DNA of 64,000 nucleotides, from contig SSNU01000080.1 in the NCBI GenBank assembly GCA_012064415.1, forward strand, positions 62,001-126,000, in the 5' to 3' direction. The stretch is from Gyrodactylus bullatarudis (lineage: Eukaryota > Platyhelminthes > Monogenea > Gyrodactylidea > Gyrodactylidae). Positions 34,831-46,365 of the stretch are shown in pieces. A program made the translations under genes and the position numbers. Position 1 is the stretch's first letter. Each line of letters opens with the position of its first letter. The notes below the pieces were generated by a model. It was not told the origin of the DNA. It worked only from the letters and a program-made list of their open reading frames with translations, and made no database searches.

Positions 34831-36554
34831 ATGGAAATTTTAGAATTTGTTAATAAGGTAATTTAAGTTCATAATTCAGCAGAATGATACAACTTTCGAT
34901 TTAAGCAACATTGAAGAATCTTCGAAAGAAGTGAATTCAGTTATTTATTTATTTATTTTTCAGCTGTATATTGATCAATGCATTGAAAACATTTCTAAAA
35001 GTGTTGAAATATTGTCATCTTTGGTTTGTTTGAGAATATTGACAAGAGATGATTCCGCTAGGAAATACATGATTAATAATGGTGTTGTCCAGATTTTATA
35101 TCCAATTACAAAACTTGAAATTTGTCAAGTTGAAGACAATATTCTCCAAATTAATCAAGAATCAACGGTCGAGGCTTTAAAATGTCTATGCAACATAGTT
35201 TTTAAAAACCCTGAAGTTATACCAAAGCTAAGGATGCTAAATATGACTCCTCATTTGTTAAATCGAATTAAAAGCTATAATTCATTAGCGTACGACTATT
35301 CAATTAAATTATTTGATTTAAAATTAATATTCATCTACACAGCTCGACAGGATGAAATATCTTTGGATATACTTGAAAACGAAAACTTCTTTGGAGTATT
35401 TTCAGAGTTTCTAGATCGGTATGCTCTTAATCCACCTTTGCAGGATCTAGAATTTGAATTGATAATTGAATTTTTAAAATTTTCATATAATATTCTAATG
35501 ATCTTAGACAAGAATACAGAAAAATACCAAGAATCATTCAACATTTCTATTAAAAAAATTCAAATTATCATTGATTCTAAACCATCAAATATGGAAAACT
35601 ACATGGAAATTATAAGACACATCATTAACCTTCTTTCATTGTTCCCAACGAGTTGTTATTCAATGCTTGTGCGGAAAAATTTTGAAAAAACCTGTGACAA
35701 AAAAATCTTATTTGATAGGACCGCATTTAAGACAATTAATCGTTTTTTGAAGTTTTTTGACTATATGGACTCTAAACTTGAGTGTAATCAAGCTTTGTCA
35801 AAAAGAGATCATCTCTATCCGATAATGGCGTTATTAGTTTCATTTATCCAATCATCAGAATCTATAAGGCATTATCTTAAAATAAAAATATTGCCTCCCT
35901 TGGGTGATGATGTAAGGAAGTTACCACATGAAGGAAATACTTTGAGAAATCGTTTATGTAAATATCTCACATCCTCTACCTCTGAACTTGCTGAGTCATC
36001 TGCCATGATAATCTATCTACTTTGCAATAAAAATGGTAAATACTTATGCTAAATTTATACTACTATAATTATCTGATAAATTTCTACTTAAATCTTAGTC
36101 AACAAAGCTATCAAATACACTGGATTTGGAAATTTTGCAGGTTTTCTATCCCGCCATGGTCTCATGAATTTTTCTTCAAACGATCAGACCATTTCTGATG
36201 ATGAATCAGAAACAGAAGAATACTTGAAACTATGTGAGACTATTAATCCTGTTACCGGACGTTGGGAGCCTGACTTCTTAAAAAAACAACAAGAAATATT
36301 TGATGGCATGTCTGAAGAGCAGAAGGAATATGAGGCTATGAAACTTGTTGAAAAAATAGATCGTCTTCAGAGGTAAACACTGTTTAAAGCTTTAATTCCC
36401 CAATTATGTACACTTTTTTTTCAGGCACGGCTTTATTCAACCAGGTACCGTTGACGATAGTGGTCATGTTAAACCCGTCAGTCACATTTTGGAGCTAATT
36501 AATAATGTTCCAGAAAAATGTATTCAGGAATCAGTGAAAGACAATTCAGACTAA
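34831..36554 (+). CDS. RIC8: RIC8/synembryn, G-alpha chaperone and exchange factor, five exons
   Basis: Exons 34831-34857, 34880-34930, 34964-36035, 36099-36372 and 36425-36554 give about 517 residues (human RIC8A about 530). RIC8 folds G-alpha subunits and stimulates GDP release in the cytoplasm. Family blocks are LRILTRDDSARK, TVEALKCLCNIVF, LPPLGDD, IKYTGFGNFAGFL, ETINPVTGRWEP and MSEEQKEYEAMKLV. The armadillo-like helical body occupies exon 3. The first two exons are 27 and 51 nt, with introns of only 22 and 33 nt; later introns are 63 and 52 nt. The start was chosen because MEILEFVNK joins in frame and aligns with the short family N-terminus. The gene is convergent with the cyclophilin, 123 bp between stops. 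Confidence 0.93.
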
Positions 36555-36677
36555 AATTCGATTTTATTTGACTATTATAACTTGTTAGAAATTCTTGTAC
36601 AGTAATTTTTTTTCAAACCATTTATATGCAGATAAAATATGTAGTTAAGTATTGAAATTTTTTCAACAGAAGAAAGT

Positions 36678-37332
36678 TTAGTCAGTAGGCTCGGTTTTGC
36701 TTACTTCAAAAGGAGTATCAATATTTAGTTCACCACAATCGAATATGATAACGTCTTCGATTGGTTTGTCTCTATGGTCAGTTTTCAATGAACCAATTTT
36801 CTTGATGACATTCATTCCTTTGAGAATTTTACCGAAAACAACATGTCGTCCATTCAACCAGGGAGTCTCTTTAAGCGTTATGAAGAACTGACTTCCATTA
36901 GTATCCTTTCCAGCATTTGCCATGGAAAGAAAGCCAGCAGAATAATGAGAAAATTCAAAATTCTCATCTGGGAATCGATCACCATATATACTAAGTCCTC
37001 CAGTCCCATCGCCTCTGGTAAAGTCTCCACCCTGTATCATGAAATTATCGATGACACGATGGAATTTACTACCTTTATATGCCAAATTCTTGCCATTAGC
37101 ATTCACACCTTTAGATAAATCAACGAAGTTTCTGACGGTTTTAGGACAAGTATCACCAAAAAGGCCGATTTCAATTCTTTGTGGACTTTCAGATCCAATT
37201 TTAAGATCGAAGAAAACCTATAATAAAAGTTATTTAAAAGATTACTTTATGTGTAACTGTCAATGGAGTTTCTGCTGACAAATGGGAACCAAATAATAAA
37301 AATATAGTGATAAATGTACACAACATGAACAT
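36678..37332 (-). CDS. PPIB: Secretory-pathway cyclophilin B, peptidyl-prolyl isomerase
   Basis: Two exons on the minus strand, 37332-37246 and 37217-36678, with a 28-nt intron give 208 residues (human PPIB 216). It catalyses proline cis-trans isomerisation in the endoplasmic reticulum. The first 20 residues form a signal peptide ([19 protein letters not shown]). The catalytic domain contains [36 protein letters not shown] and the tryptophan block [11 protein letters not shown]. The C-terminus (KTEPTD) lacks a KDEL signal, like many PPIB proteins. A second ATG two codons downstream could also serve as start. It overlaps no neighbour and converges on RIC8. Confidence 0.95.
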
Positions 37333-38699
37333 TGTTTTGATGAGTAATAGATGACGATGTAAAATGTTTCTAATTGTGATAGATTTGTGTTATAAATGAA
37401 TTAATTAATTAAAACACTTATTAACTTACTTCTATTTTATTCTTTTAAAATTAAATAATAGTATTATTATAATACTATTAAATTTAAATAATCAATAAAT
37501 TCTAATAGTATATTTAATACTATACTATACTATAGTAACTATAATATAATTATACTATTACTATTAGTATTATACTATAGAAACTATTGTATAGATTGGA
37601 AAATAAGTATACTACCTTTAAAGAAGAATTCCTCACTATCATAGTCAATTTCATGTTTACCTTCTATTTAATAGAAATAGAATAGAAGTTCTATAGTTAT
37701 TTTCCATTTTTAATTTCTTAACCATAGATTCTTTTTTACCATTTATAATTTTCCATAATACAAAAAAATATCAATAATGAACTATCAACTATCATAGAAC
37801 TATTGAGGGCTTAAATTTAAAAATGAGTAAGTAAGCATACTGACCGTAATTATGCTTAATGGGGATGGAAATAATCGAAAAACATAAGTAACCATACTTA
37901 CGGTTAGTATGTGTTTTGTAAAGGAAAAACGGATTTTCGAGAATTTTTTTTTCGCTTATAAATTTATTAGATTTTAAATGTCAATATCTCTGGATGAATA
38001 GTTTGATATAATACAGTGTATGATATATTAGATGGTCGGAAAGAGAAAAACTTCTGAATACAACTGTATTACTATCTGTTATCTATTTTATTTCCCAATA
38101 ATTGTGCTTACTTATAAGTACAAAGGTTATACTATTATTTTAATAAAAAGGGGCAGAGAGGAAAGGGTGATTCTTGCAATAAAGTGCACAGTTCATATTT
38201 ATGTAAATAAATTAAGCAAAATTTTAAAAATAAGGTATTAAAATGATACTTTATTATAGCATAGTACTTCATTCATATCAATGATCTAAATCTACAATTT
38301 TTTGAGGTCGAGAGCTGATTTTCATCGTTTAACAATTTGCTGAGCTCAAAAATACCTCTGTCAAAGTAATTCGTATGATTGTAAAAAGAAAGGTCTTTTA
38401 TGTAATTCTAAGTGCCATCATTCCCTGTCTTGCTCAAATAAATAAAAATTATGAAACTTGAAACTCATCTTGAAACTTTTGAATAAGAAAAAAGACAAAC
38501 TTGACAAGTCTAGTACGAGATAAGGATATTCTTAAAATTTTAATTATTTTAAGGAAATAATAGTTTTTTACTGGTTTCAAGATTATACTAGGATATTTAG
38601 AAAAAAACTAATAATTTTAAGAATATACTGTAACATATATATATTTTTATAATAAGTTTAATAAATATACATTTTTCTATTCCAAAAATAATATCGAAA
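37333..38699. other. AT-rich intergenic region with TATAGTATA low-complexity tract
   Basis: A very AT-rich block at 37430-37620 is built from TATACTA/TAGTATT variants and is locally self-complementary. GCATACTNACC/GGTTAGTATG-type pairs near 37838 and 37907 form a weak inverted repeat. No gene recognised; the cyclophilin promoter should lie at its left edge. Confidence 0.5.
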
Positions 38700-39170
38700 A
38701 TAGTTCTTTAAAATGTCATGGGTATCTGGGACAAGCTTGTTTAAAAAGACTCATGTCATTTTTATATTTTCTGAGTGAATGCAACTGAGATTCAATCGAA
38801 AACGTACCTGTTGTGCTTGGATGTTGTTCAATAGAATTGAGTAACCTCTTTTGTTTCTCGTGTTGTAGACTGGATTAGTGGTAGGTGATGTCTTGTTATA
38901 TACGATGACTGATGATGCCATTCTTCTGAGCCATATTGGGTAAAGGGAAGCTTTGGTGAGACAACTTATGTAGGTCAAGGGGCTAAAACAGGATTTCGGA
39001 AATCTATATTGGGATTGTTTTTTATTGAGTGAAATTTGAGATGCTAAGAATCCAGGCTGCTCCGTAGTCGAATTTTGAGGGGATAAAGGAAGAACTAAGA
39101 TTTTTGTGGAAAATAATGCCGAGCTTCTACTAAAATATTTTCTTATGACGAAGATATCTTCATGAGGGAT
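38700..39170 (-). pseudogene. LINE ORF2 C-terminal fragment
   Basis: The minus-strand frame contains LTKASLYPIWLRRMASSVIV, like LLKSNLFPIWLRKISASII at the end of the LINE at 24700. It is a 3' relic of the same or a related family. Confidence 0.65.
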
Positions 39171-39458
39171 TAGAAGTCGAGTGAATATTTATAAATATAC
39201 TAATTACAAATCGTATATCTATATGTGTCCAATCTAAGTTTCAAAGAGTTTATCCTGTCCTTTCTTCCTTCAAAAACTATTTCACTTTTTGTAATTGACA
39301 TAATTTTACCAAATACATTTTCTCGTATATACTCACCAATTTGTTGTCTTTTCCTCTCTAATGAAGAAGTTTTAAAATGTGCTGAAGATGGATTTGGCAC
39401 TCATTTTCCCCTGAAAACAGTGAATTTTCCCATTTTCACAAAAACTAACTTATTTTCC

Positions 39459-41536
39459 TATCTAAATGTATAGAAATCACTTGCTGCATTTTGATTGGTC
39501 GAGATAAAAAAAAATTAATTAGGGGGGGGAGTATTAGTAATTACTCGTGTTTCAATAAAATTAATATGTTCCAATAAAAAAAATTCTTCTGTAGTGATTA
39601 AGCTTATATTTCACCTCATCTCATCAGAATATTACACCGGCTTGATATTAAATTTCTGGGCATATGCAAATTCCTCTTATTGGTTCAAATAGTTTTTTAG
39701 GGATGAAAAATAGGGGGTGAGGGTTGCAAAATGTTAAAAATTGTAATAGTCTCCAGGGCTAAGATTTTTGTTTTTTCAGAATTGATTCTCGGTCCAATTT
39801 TTGCAAGAGATTCTTTGACTGAGTTCTTTTGTAATAATTTCGTTATTATAGGTGGGGATTAACCCTCGCCCTGGAAATCGTAAAAATTAGATACAAAAAT
39901 TATACTAATAAAATTTTGAAAACCTCAATTTTATATAGTTAGAAATATTAGAAAATGATTTTTAATCAACTAGTACATATGTCATGAATTTGATAACTAT
40001 AGCAGTAATTAGTAATTACTAGGGCGACCAGAAAAAGGCATACTTTATGATGAAAAAAGGCAATTTTTAATTCTGAAAAAGGCAAAAAAAGGCAAATTCA
40101 TAAAATCGAATGTTTCTCACGAGAAGCATCCCAAGAAGATATCTGCTGAAAGCGGACTTAAAGGAGATCTCATTAAAAATCCAAAAAGTAGCTTTAACAA
40201 CATAGTAAAGCATAAAAGGTATATTCATATAATCGAATATCTCTCACAAGTAGTGATTTAAAAAAATTAATCAATTCTTCAAGCCTTTCAAGTGAATAGA
40301 ATGAGAATGAGATGTTGAGTTGGATAAGCCATTTCTATTGGCTGTTTACCGAGTCCCCCCTAAAATTAGATTCAGACAATGAAAATTTAACTAAGATCAA
40401 GATAAACAAGGATAAAAAATTTGCACAATCCTTGAAAAAAATGAAAAAGCAATCCTTTTTAAAAAAGGCAAAAAAAAGGCAAGCCTCCTCGAAATAGGCA
40501 AAAAAGGCAAACTTATTTCTCTTATTAATAGGTTTAGAAATAAAAGGACTGAATTTTTAATATTTTCAAAGTATTTTAGACTCACTCTCAAAAAAGGCAT
40601 TTTGGTCGCCCTAGTAATTACTCATTATATTTTTTGGCAAAAAAATAACAAAGATAAATGAGAATTAAGAATTTTATCTGAGATATCTGATATATTATCA
40701 GATACGTAGTGAGTATGTCTTGAGAAAAATAGAGGCATGTCTTGATTAAAATAGCGAAAAATAGAAAAAAAGCTCAGAGAAGAAAGAATAATATCGGCTA
40801 ATTCATATCAAAATTTTATTCATCATATACATAATGGGTAAGTACCGCTTTTCCTGAAAAAATTATCGGAATACAAAAATTCACAGTCTTTGGTAATCAG
40901 AAGAGCAAATTGAATAATGCTAAAAGTTATGCTTTAAACTCTAGGATGATAAAAATAATTTTAAAATCTACCGTGCAGAAAATTCGAACTCTGTACCTGT
41001 AAAAACTGATCTGTTTCAATGGTGGGTAAGATACACTCAAAGCCAGACAGCTATAGAAGTCGAATATATCTCAAAATATAACTATGTGTCCTGACCTAGA
41101 TATATTCCCACAAAGTTTAAGTTATTTTTCGTGATGAATTTTTTAAAAAATACATGATTCGATAGATAATAAAATTATCTACCAGTTAATTCATCAGTAA
41201 ATTTTTATACAATCATAGTTATGTTTTTGCACACAAAAATACTATTCTTAATTGATATTGAAAAATTCCGTTCACTTCCGTTTTTACAATAGAAGTTTAT
41301 CTATTTAACTAACTGATTCTAATTTCAATTCAATAATTCTTTTCTTGAGATATGTAATTTTGAAAAAGAAATTTGGAAAATTCTGGAAATTTATCGTCAT
41401 AAATGTCCCTTCAATTATGGGCAAATTAATGAAATACAGTAAAAATATTTTTATTGAAACACGAATATTTACCCCCTAACCAAGTATTGTCTCGACCAAT
41501 CAGAATGCAGCAAGTGATTTCTATATATTCAGATAG
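39459..41536. mobile_element. About 2.1-kb TIR element containing a nested hAT MITE
   Basis: Inverted arms of about 90-100 bp (39459-39560 and 41449-41536) share ATAGAAATCACTTGCTGCAT, GATTGGTCGAGA, a poly-G run and CGTGTTTCAATAAAA. The interior has no intact ORF and is interrupted by the hAT-like MITE at 40020-40613. No target duplication could be assigned. Confidence 0.65.
40020..40613. mobile_element. hAT-like MITE with subterminal AAAAAGGC repeats
   Basis: The ends are perfect inverted TAGGGCGACCA/TGGTCGCCCTA. They are flanked by an exact 8-bp duplication GTAATTAC (40012-40019 and 40614-40621), which fits the hAT target pattern NTNNNNAN. The element is 594 bp and non-coding, with at least seven AAAAAGGC units clustered near both ends. 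Subterminal repeats are transposase-binding sites in hAT elements. Confidence 0.85.
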
Positions 41537-42179
41537 TAATTTTTTAATTTTCTTTTTAATAAATTCACCGAATATTAGATGAATTGCAGTTTATAGTACG
41601 TCGCTCCACCATACGCCTTAAGACTGATCCGAGAAAAGAAAAAATAAAACAACGCAATAGCGTTCCTATATTCAATATATAGCAGAAATTGAACGATAGT
41701 CTGTTAATCAGTCAGATAAGATAACAGAAACGTTCCAAATATTCTCTGAATTTTCTCTATGATACTATGACTAACTGAATCAATTATTAATATTCAACTG
41801 TTGAACTTTAAATTGTGTTGCACATCATTGATTAATTCACTCTTTCAAGTAAAATCACCTTAAATGTATAAGATCTTTCAATTGATTTGCATGATTTTAT
41901 TCTCAACCACTAAAAATTTATTGAAAATATGTTATCATTGACACCTACGAAAATTTATCTTCAAATGTGTTGTTGATGAGATTAAAATTCGAATAACAAT
42001 CTGTCTAAAATCTGCAAAATGAAATAAAAACAAAGACATAAGATTTCCTAAGAGAGCCCGAAAAACAACTTTAATAAAAATATGCAACATACGTTTTAAC
42101 TTTAACATATATTTTTTTGAAATTGAAACATTTATATTGATTTGTACAAATAAGGGAACAGGGAAAGAGTGTTCAATGT
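41537..42179. other. AT-rich sequence, no gene recognised
   Basis: Nothing beyond AT-rich sequence next to the SINE head. Its right part may be the SINE tail, because the tRNA-like unit is transcribed leftward. Confidence 0.4.
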
Positions 42180-42268
42180 GCCCGGTGTGGGGGGGGGTTT
42201 GAACCTAGGGACGAGAGAAAGAGGGTCAGAATGAGAGGTGAGAGAGATACCACTGCGCCACACCGGGC
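42180..42268 (-). repeat. tRNA-derived SINE head (tRNA-like sequence)
   Basis: On the minus strand, 89 nt begin GCCCGGTGTGGCGCAGTGGT and end CACACCGGGC, so the ends pair as an acceptor stem. An A box (TGGCGCAGTGG) and a B box (GGTTCAAACCC) of RNA polymerase III are present. The anticodon region and T stem are not canonical, so it is a tRNA-derived SINE head or tRNA pseudogene rather than a working tRNA. Confidence 0.65.
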
Positions 42269-42497
42269 AAAATTACATGGATATCTTAAGATAGCTTCGT
42301 CTAACAAAAAAAAGTTTAATGAATAATTTGCTTGTTTTGGAGGTAGTCGACAAGCCTTTTTTGTTAGAAAAAACACTTACATTTTGTTGTGACGAAAGTA
42401 GGAAGAAAATTTAATAGGGGGTGGAGTGTATTTTCATCTCTGCCCCTTTCTGGGGTTTACGTGTACGTCGTGTGGTATTATCTTCTATGAATAGGTT

Positions 42498-42747
42498 CAA
42501 TTTTTTCAGAGATCTCCATTCAATTCTAGGCAGGTTTAGTTGTTTTCAGGTTAGAATCATCGAATTTTATATCATTCGAATCGGAATTCAAAATTATACC
42601 ATGCTGATTATTTCCAATGCAGAATATTAACAAATAATCAGCATGGTATAATTTTGAATTCCGATTCGAATGATATAAAATTCGATGATTCTAACCTGAA
42701 AACAACTAAACCTGTTTAGAATTGAATGGAGATCTCTGAAAAAATTG
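42498..42747. repeat. Near-perfect 116-nt-arm hairpin with 18-nt loop
   Basis: Left arm 42498-42613 and right arm 42632-42747 are reverse complements except for two or three positions near AGGC/AAAC. The loop is 18 nt. The transcript would fold into a dsRNA over 110 bp long. It may be a foldback MITE or arise from inverted duplication. No ORF explains it. Confidence 0.85.
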
Positions 42748-43139
42748 TTGGTGGTCAAGATTTCAGGAAATTTCTATTTAAAATAAGCGAGAAATCGATT
42801 CTCAAAGTTGGCCGAATTTGGGAAATTTATTTTAAAATTCATGGACATACTCATGAGTAGGGAGTCGAAAATGTTTTTATGAGAGAGTCAAACTTATATA
42901 CAATTTTTAGGAAGTTTAGTGTAATTATAATTATATATATGTATCATCGGGTCGGAGAATGTGAGAAATAATAGTATTGTAAAGTATTTAATATGAAAAA
43001 CTAGTGTCTGCAAGCAAAATGAAAATTATCTGGTAATGAGTAAAGTAAAGACTTATTGTAGTCCAATTTAGATCTAATGTGAGACATGACTAATTTAGGA
43101 TTTAGAAAATTGGAAGAAGATACAGTACGACCTGAGACT

Positions 43140-44950
43140 TATCTGTCAAAAAACCCTCTCCTCTCTGCCCCTTTTTAAAAACTGAAATAAATATGCAAAA
43201 AAAGAACTATCATATCTCAAATCTATTACGAATACATTACCATGTCCCAACGTGTCGGTACCTCCTCCTAACATATACCAAACATATACTTCACATGTTA
43301 CAGCTCCATCCTTTACAAATGGTTTACTACGTTCCTATAATGTCTCTCCACCATCAACTATTCCTTTTTATCCTCCAATCAGAACTAAGGATGACTCGTT
43401 GCATTCTTTCAATCCTATTAACAAAGCTAATTCAAATAACCTTATCGTCAGAGGTCACAACGTTTCTATCTCATCAGTGAAAAGAATGATTGACTCTATA
43501 GGCTCCTTTACATTCAAATGCTTTAATACTACTGACAAATTTGGAATACGATATATCCGTGTAATTTTTAAGAGAAAACCTTCCTATTCTATTCTCAATC
43601 AATTGATTTCATTATCCAAAACTATGAAGTTCTATACCTGTCGTGAATTACCAAATGTCAATGCAAATAATAAAAAAATGGACATTAAATCTGTGATTAA
43701 CACGAATCTTCAATCTGATATTACTCAAGTCAATAATTCTCCAGTCAGTCATTCCTCTCCGTTAACATCAATTAACTCATCTCAAATGGAACTCGATATT
43801 AATGCTACACAGTTAACTAACAAAAAAAGAGTCAACTTCACAAACTCTTCTACTAGTTTTTCATCATCCAATCCCACAAAAAAAGCCTCTTACAGTCTAT
43901 ATGGATACAAATATTCATCCGAAAAACTCAATTCTCCATTATGTTAAGAAGTTGCCAACTCAGTATGCTGCTCCTCCTCCTCTTGACCGTGTTAAACATG
44001 GATCCGGTCACGATGCCTCAAATGTTGATCTGGATGTTTCCCACTCTAATCCCACTTTGCCATCGCCCGCTGTTCTAACCAATATGATCATCAATCCTCC
44101 TGGCTCACTCAACAATGGCATTGGAACAATCAACAAAATGAGTAAGCCTGAACAGTTTTTTCGTTAATCATTCTGGGTTTTTCCTTCTCAATATAAGGTC
44201 ATTTTTCTCTCAAAATTCTCTATTTAACATTAAAGATATAATCTCTAAATTTAAGCCATCCTTATTTTTTGTTACTGAAACCTGGCTTAGACCTTCTATC
44301 TCTGATTCTATTATGAATACTCCTGACTATCTGTTTCTTAGGGCCGATAGATTAGATTCTATTGGTGGTGGAGTTGGTATTTATATCCATAATAGTATTA
44401 AAATCTTATCTAAAATCTCCTCGTCATCCCCCTTTCAGTATATTTTTATTAAAGTTAATTTAAATGGTGCCATTTATAATTTTCTATTAGTCTACAGACC
44501 CCCTATTGGTTCCAAATATTATATTTCTGATAACTGTCTTTTATCGCATATCTACTCACTAGTAGATACACATGAAAATCTCACAATCTTGGGAGATTTT
44601 AATTTTCCGTCTAAAAATAATTCCCCGTTAATTCCTCCACTTTTTGACGAACTTTTATCCAAATATAACCTCGATCAAATAGTTGATTCCCCTACACGTA
44701 AAGATAATATACTCGATCTCATTTTCTCTAACGTTTTTTTCAGATCAATCTCACGCTCTGTGACATTTTCTGATCACAATTTACTATTCTTTAATTTTTC
44801 TTTATCCAATCACTCCATTTTTTATCAAAAATTAAAGAAAACAGTCGACTTTAAAAAATGCTGTGATCTGGTTCAATCTTCACTGGTAATATTATTCAGG
44901 AATAATAATTTAAACTCTGACCATTGTCAGTCTTTTTCTTATAAATATTT
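43140..44950 (+). mobile_element. LINE 5' part: ORF1-like region and endonuclease
   Basis: It starts near CTCTCTGCCCC, the motif also seen at the 20985 LINE. An ORF1-like frame (43252-43947, 231 residues, S/N/P-rich) overlaps a second frame at 43901. The EEP endonuclease follows with LLNIRS, TETWL, GGGVGIYI, GDFNFP and SDHNLLFF up to about 44945, where LINE homology stops abruptly at a Penelope sequence of opposite orientation. The reverse transcriptase half is absent here. Confidence 0.75.
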
Positions 44951-45870
44951 CTGAGAATTGATCCATCTTCTCTCCTAGTCAGTTTCACATCTAGGAAGCT
45001 TAAAATATCATTAGATTCTTTTTCCATAGTAAAAACTATATTCGGATAAAACGAGTTAATCTTTAAGAAAAAATCATCCGAGGATACGTTAGGTTTCATT
45101 AAAATAAAAGTGCCATCAACATATCTGATGTACACATCAGTGAAAGAACGAATTGTTTCAGACATTTTATTTAATTCTAACCAAACTTGGAAGATGTCTG
45201 CTAAAAGAGGACTAAGAGGTGAACCCATAGCTATTCCACCTTTCTGGATGAATACTTTGTTTTGAAATGAGATCAGTGATTTCATTACTTTGCATTTCAA
45301 AACCTTCGTGTTCATCAATGAAAGATTTAATAACAGATAATGTCTCCTCAATAGTTATACTAGGAAATAAAGAGCTTGCATCTAATGAAATCATTTCATT
45401 TAAACCAATATTTAAATCCTTAATTCTATCAACAAAAGCGAATGTATCTTTGACAACATATTTAGCATAATATGTATTGGTTTTAATACATTAATTAACC
45501 ACTTCGCTAAATTATGTTGTGGACATGACGACATATCCAAGATCAGCCTTACTGGAAACACCTCCGGAACTACATTATTAACTATTTTGTGTCTTTGGAT
45601 GTAAATACAATCTAGACACCCTAGTATGCTTTTTAGCTATTAAACCTCTAGTTTGATCAGAAATTATTTCCTTATCAAAAAGTCCTTTTGCTATTTCGTA
45701 TATATTACGCTCCATAGATTCTATTACCTTTTAATATGACGATCTATCCTGACCCGTATTTATGAATTTACTTTCGTCTGAAAGGAAATCTAGCCCTGCC
45801 TTATAATAATCTTTCTTATACATTAAAACTATCCCTTTACCTTTGTCAGATTTAGTGAGAAAAACGATTT
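44940..45870 (-). pseudogene. Penelope-like reverse transcriptase fragment
   Basis: Reading the minus strand, KSDKGKGIVLMYKKDYY (near 45850), LDASSLFPSI (near 45380), GGIAMGSPLSPLLADIF and YIRYVDGTFILM appear in order. These are Penelope-family RT motifs. The catalytic box is YVDG where YVDD is expected, and several frames are broken, so the copy is dead. Confidence 0.8.
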
Positions 45871-45959
45871 CATTATATAGATGTATGGGTGAAAGAAAAA
45901 ATTTCTTATTAACCTATATAAACCTAGTCTGTGTTCAAAAAAACTATTCCTTTACTCTT

Positions 45960-46200
45960 CAATTACCTTTTTGTGTTTTTTCAGCTTGCATTTTATTCTT
46001 ATTTTCTTCGACTTCACTTTTTCTTCCATGATTTGTAAAATATTATCTTGAATGAATTCTTAACAAATATCATTTTTGAAGAATTACCACTGATGATGCT
46101 TCAAGAAATGTACATTTGGTTTTAATATATCTTCTTTCAATTTTCTAAATTATGAATATAAGTGGATTTTCGGACGTGTTTGAAAAACTACGTGAATTAC
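45960..46200 (+). mobile_element. Penelope-like 3' region
   Basis: This block (GTGTTTTTTCAGCTTGCATTT onward, through the hammerhead-like motif, to GGACGTGTTTGAA) is shared with 55965-56170. There it follows a plus-strand GIY-YIG remnant. So it is the 3' part of a PLE in the opposite orientation to the RT fragment beside it. Confidence 0.55.
46086..46120 (+). ncRNA. Candidate hammerhead-ribozyme motif in PLE 3' region
   Basis: The core CTGATGA (46090-46096) and GAAA (46105-46108) are spaced by 8 nt. ACCA directly before the first pairs with TGGT (46117-46120), a possible stem I. A-U-G/C-A-U around the short loop TA forms stem III, with U46116 at the cleavage position. Stem II is weak. PLEs are known to encode hammerheads. 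Confidence 0.45.
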
Positions 46201-46365
46201 TTATTCGTAATAATAATTTATTATTTACATTTTATATTATGTGCCCACAAACAATGCTTCATGAAAACGATATCAGACTACTTTGCTCGATGAGTTAGCG
46301 ATCATTTTTAAGGAAAATTATTTCAAGGGGCTTTTTAAAATGTGAAATTTTTCTGATTAACTTGT

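Noticed and set aside
34679..34831. Upstream ATG (MEGEVLDF) as the RIC8 start
   Set aside because: Its frame is not continuous with MEILEFVNK at 34831 and no plausible short intron joins them.
42180..42268. Functional tRNA gene
   Set aside because: The T stem does not pair and no canonical anticodon arm can be drawn, although A and B boxes are present.
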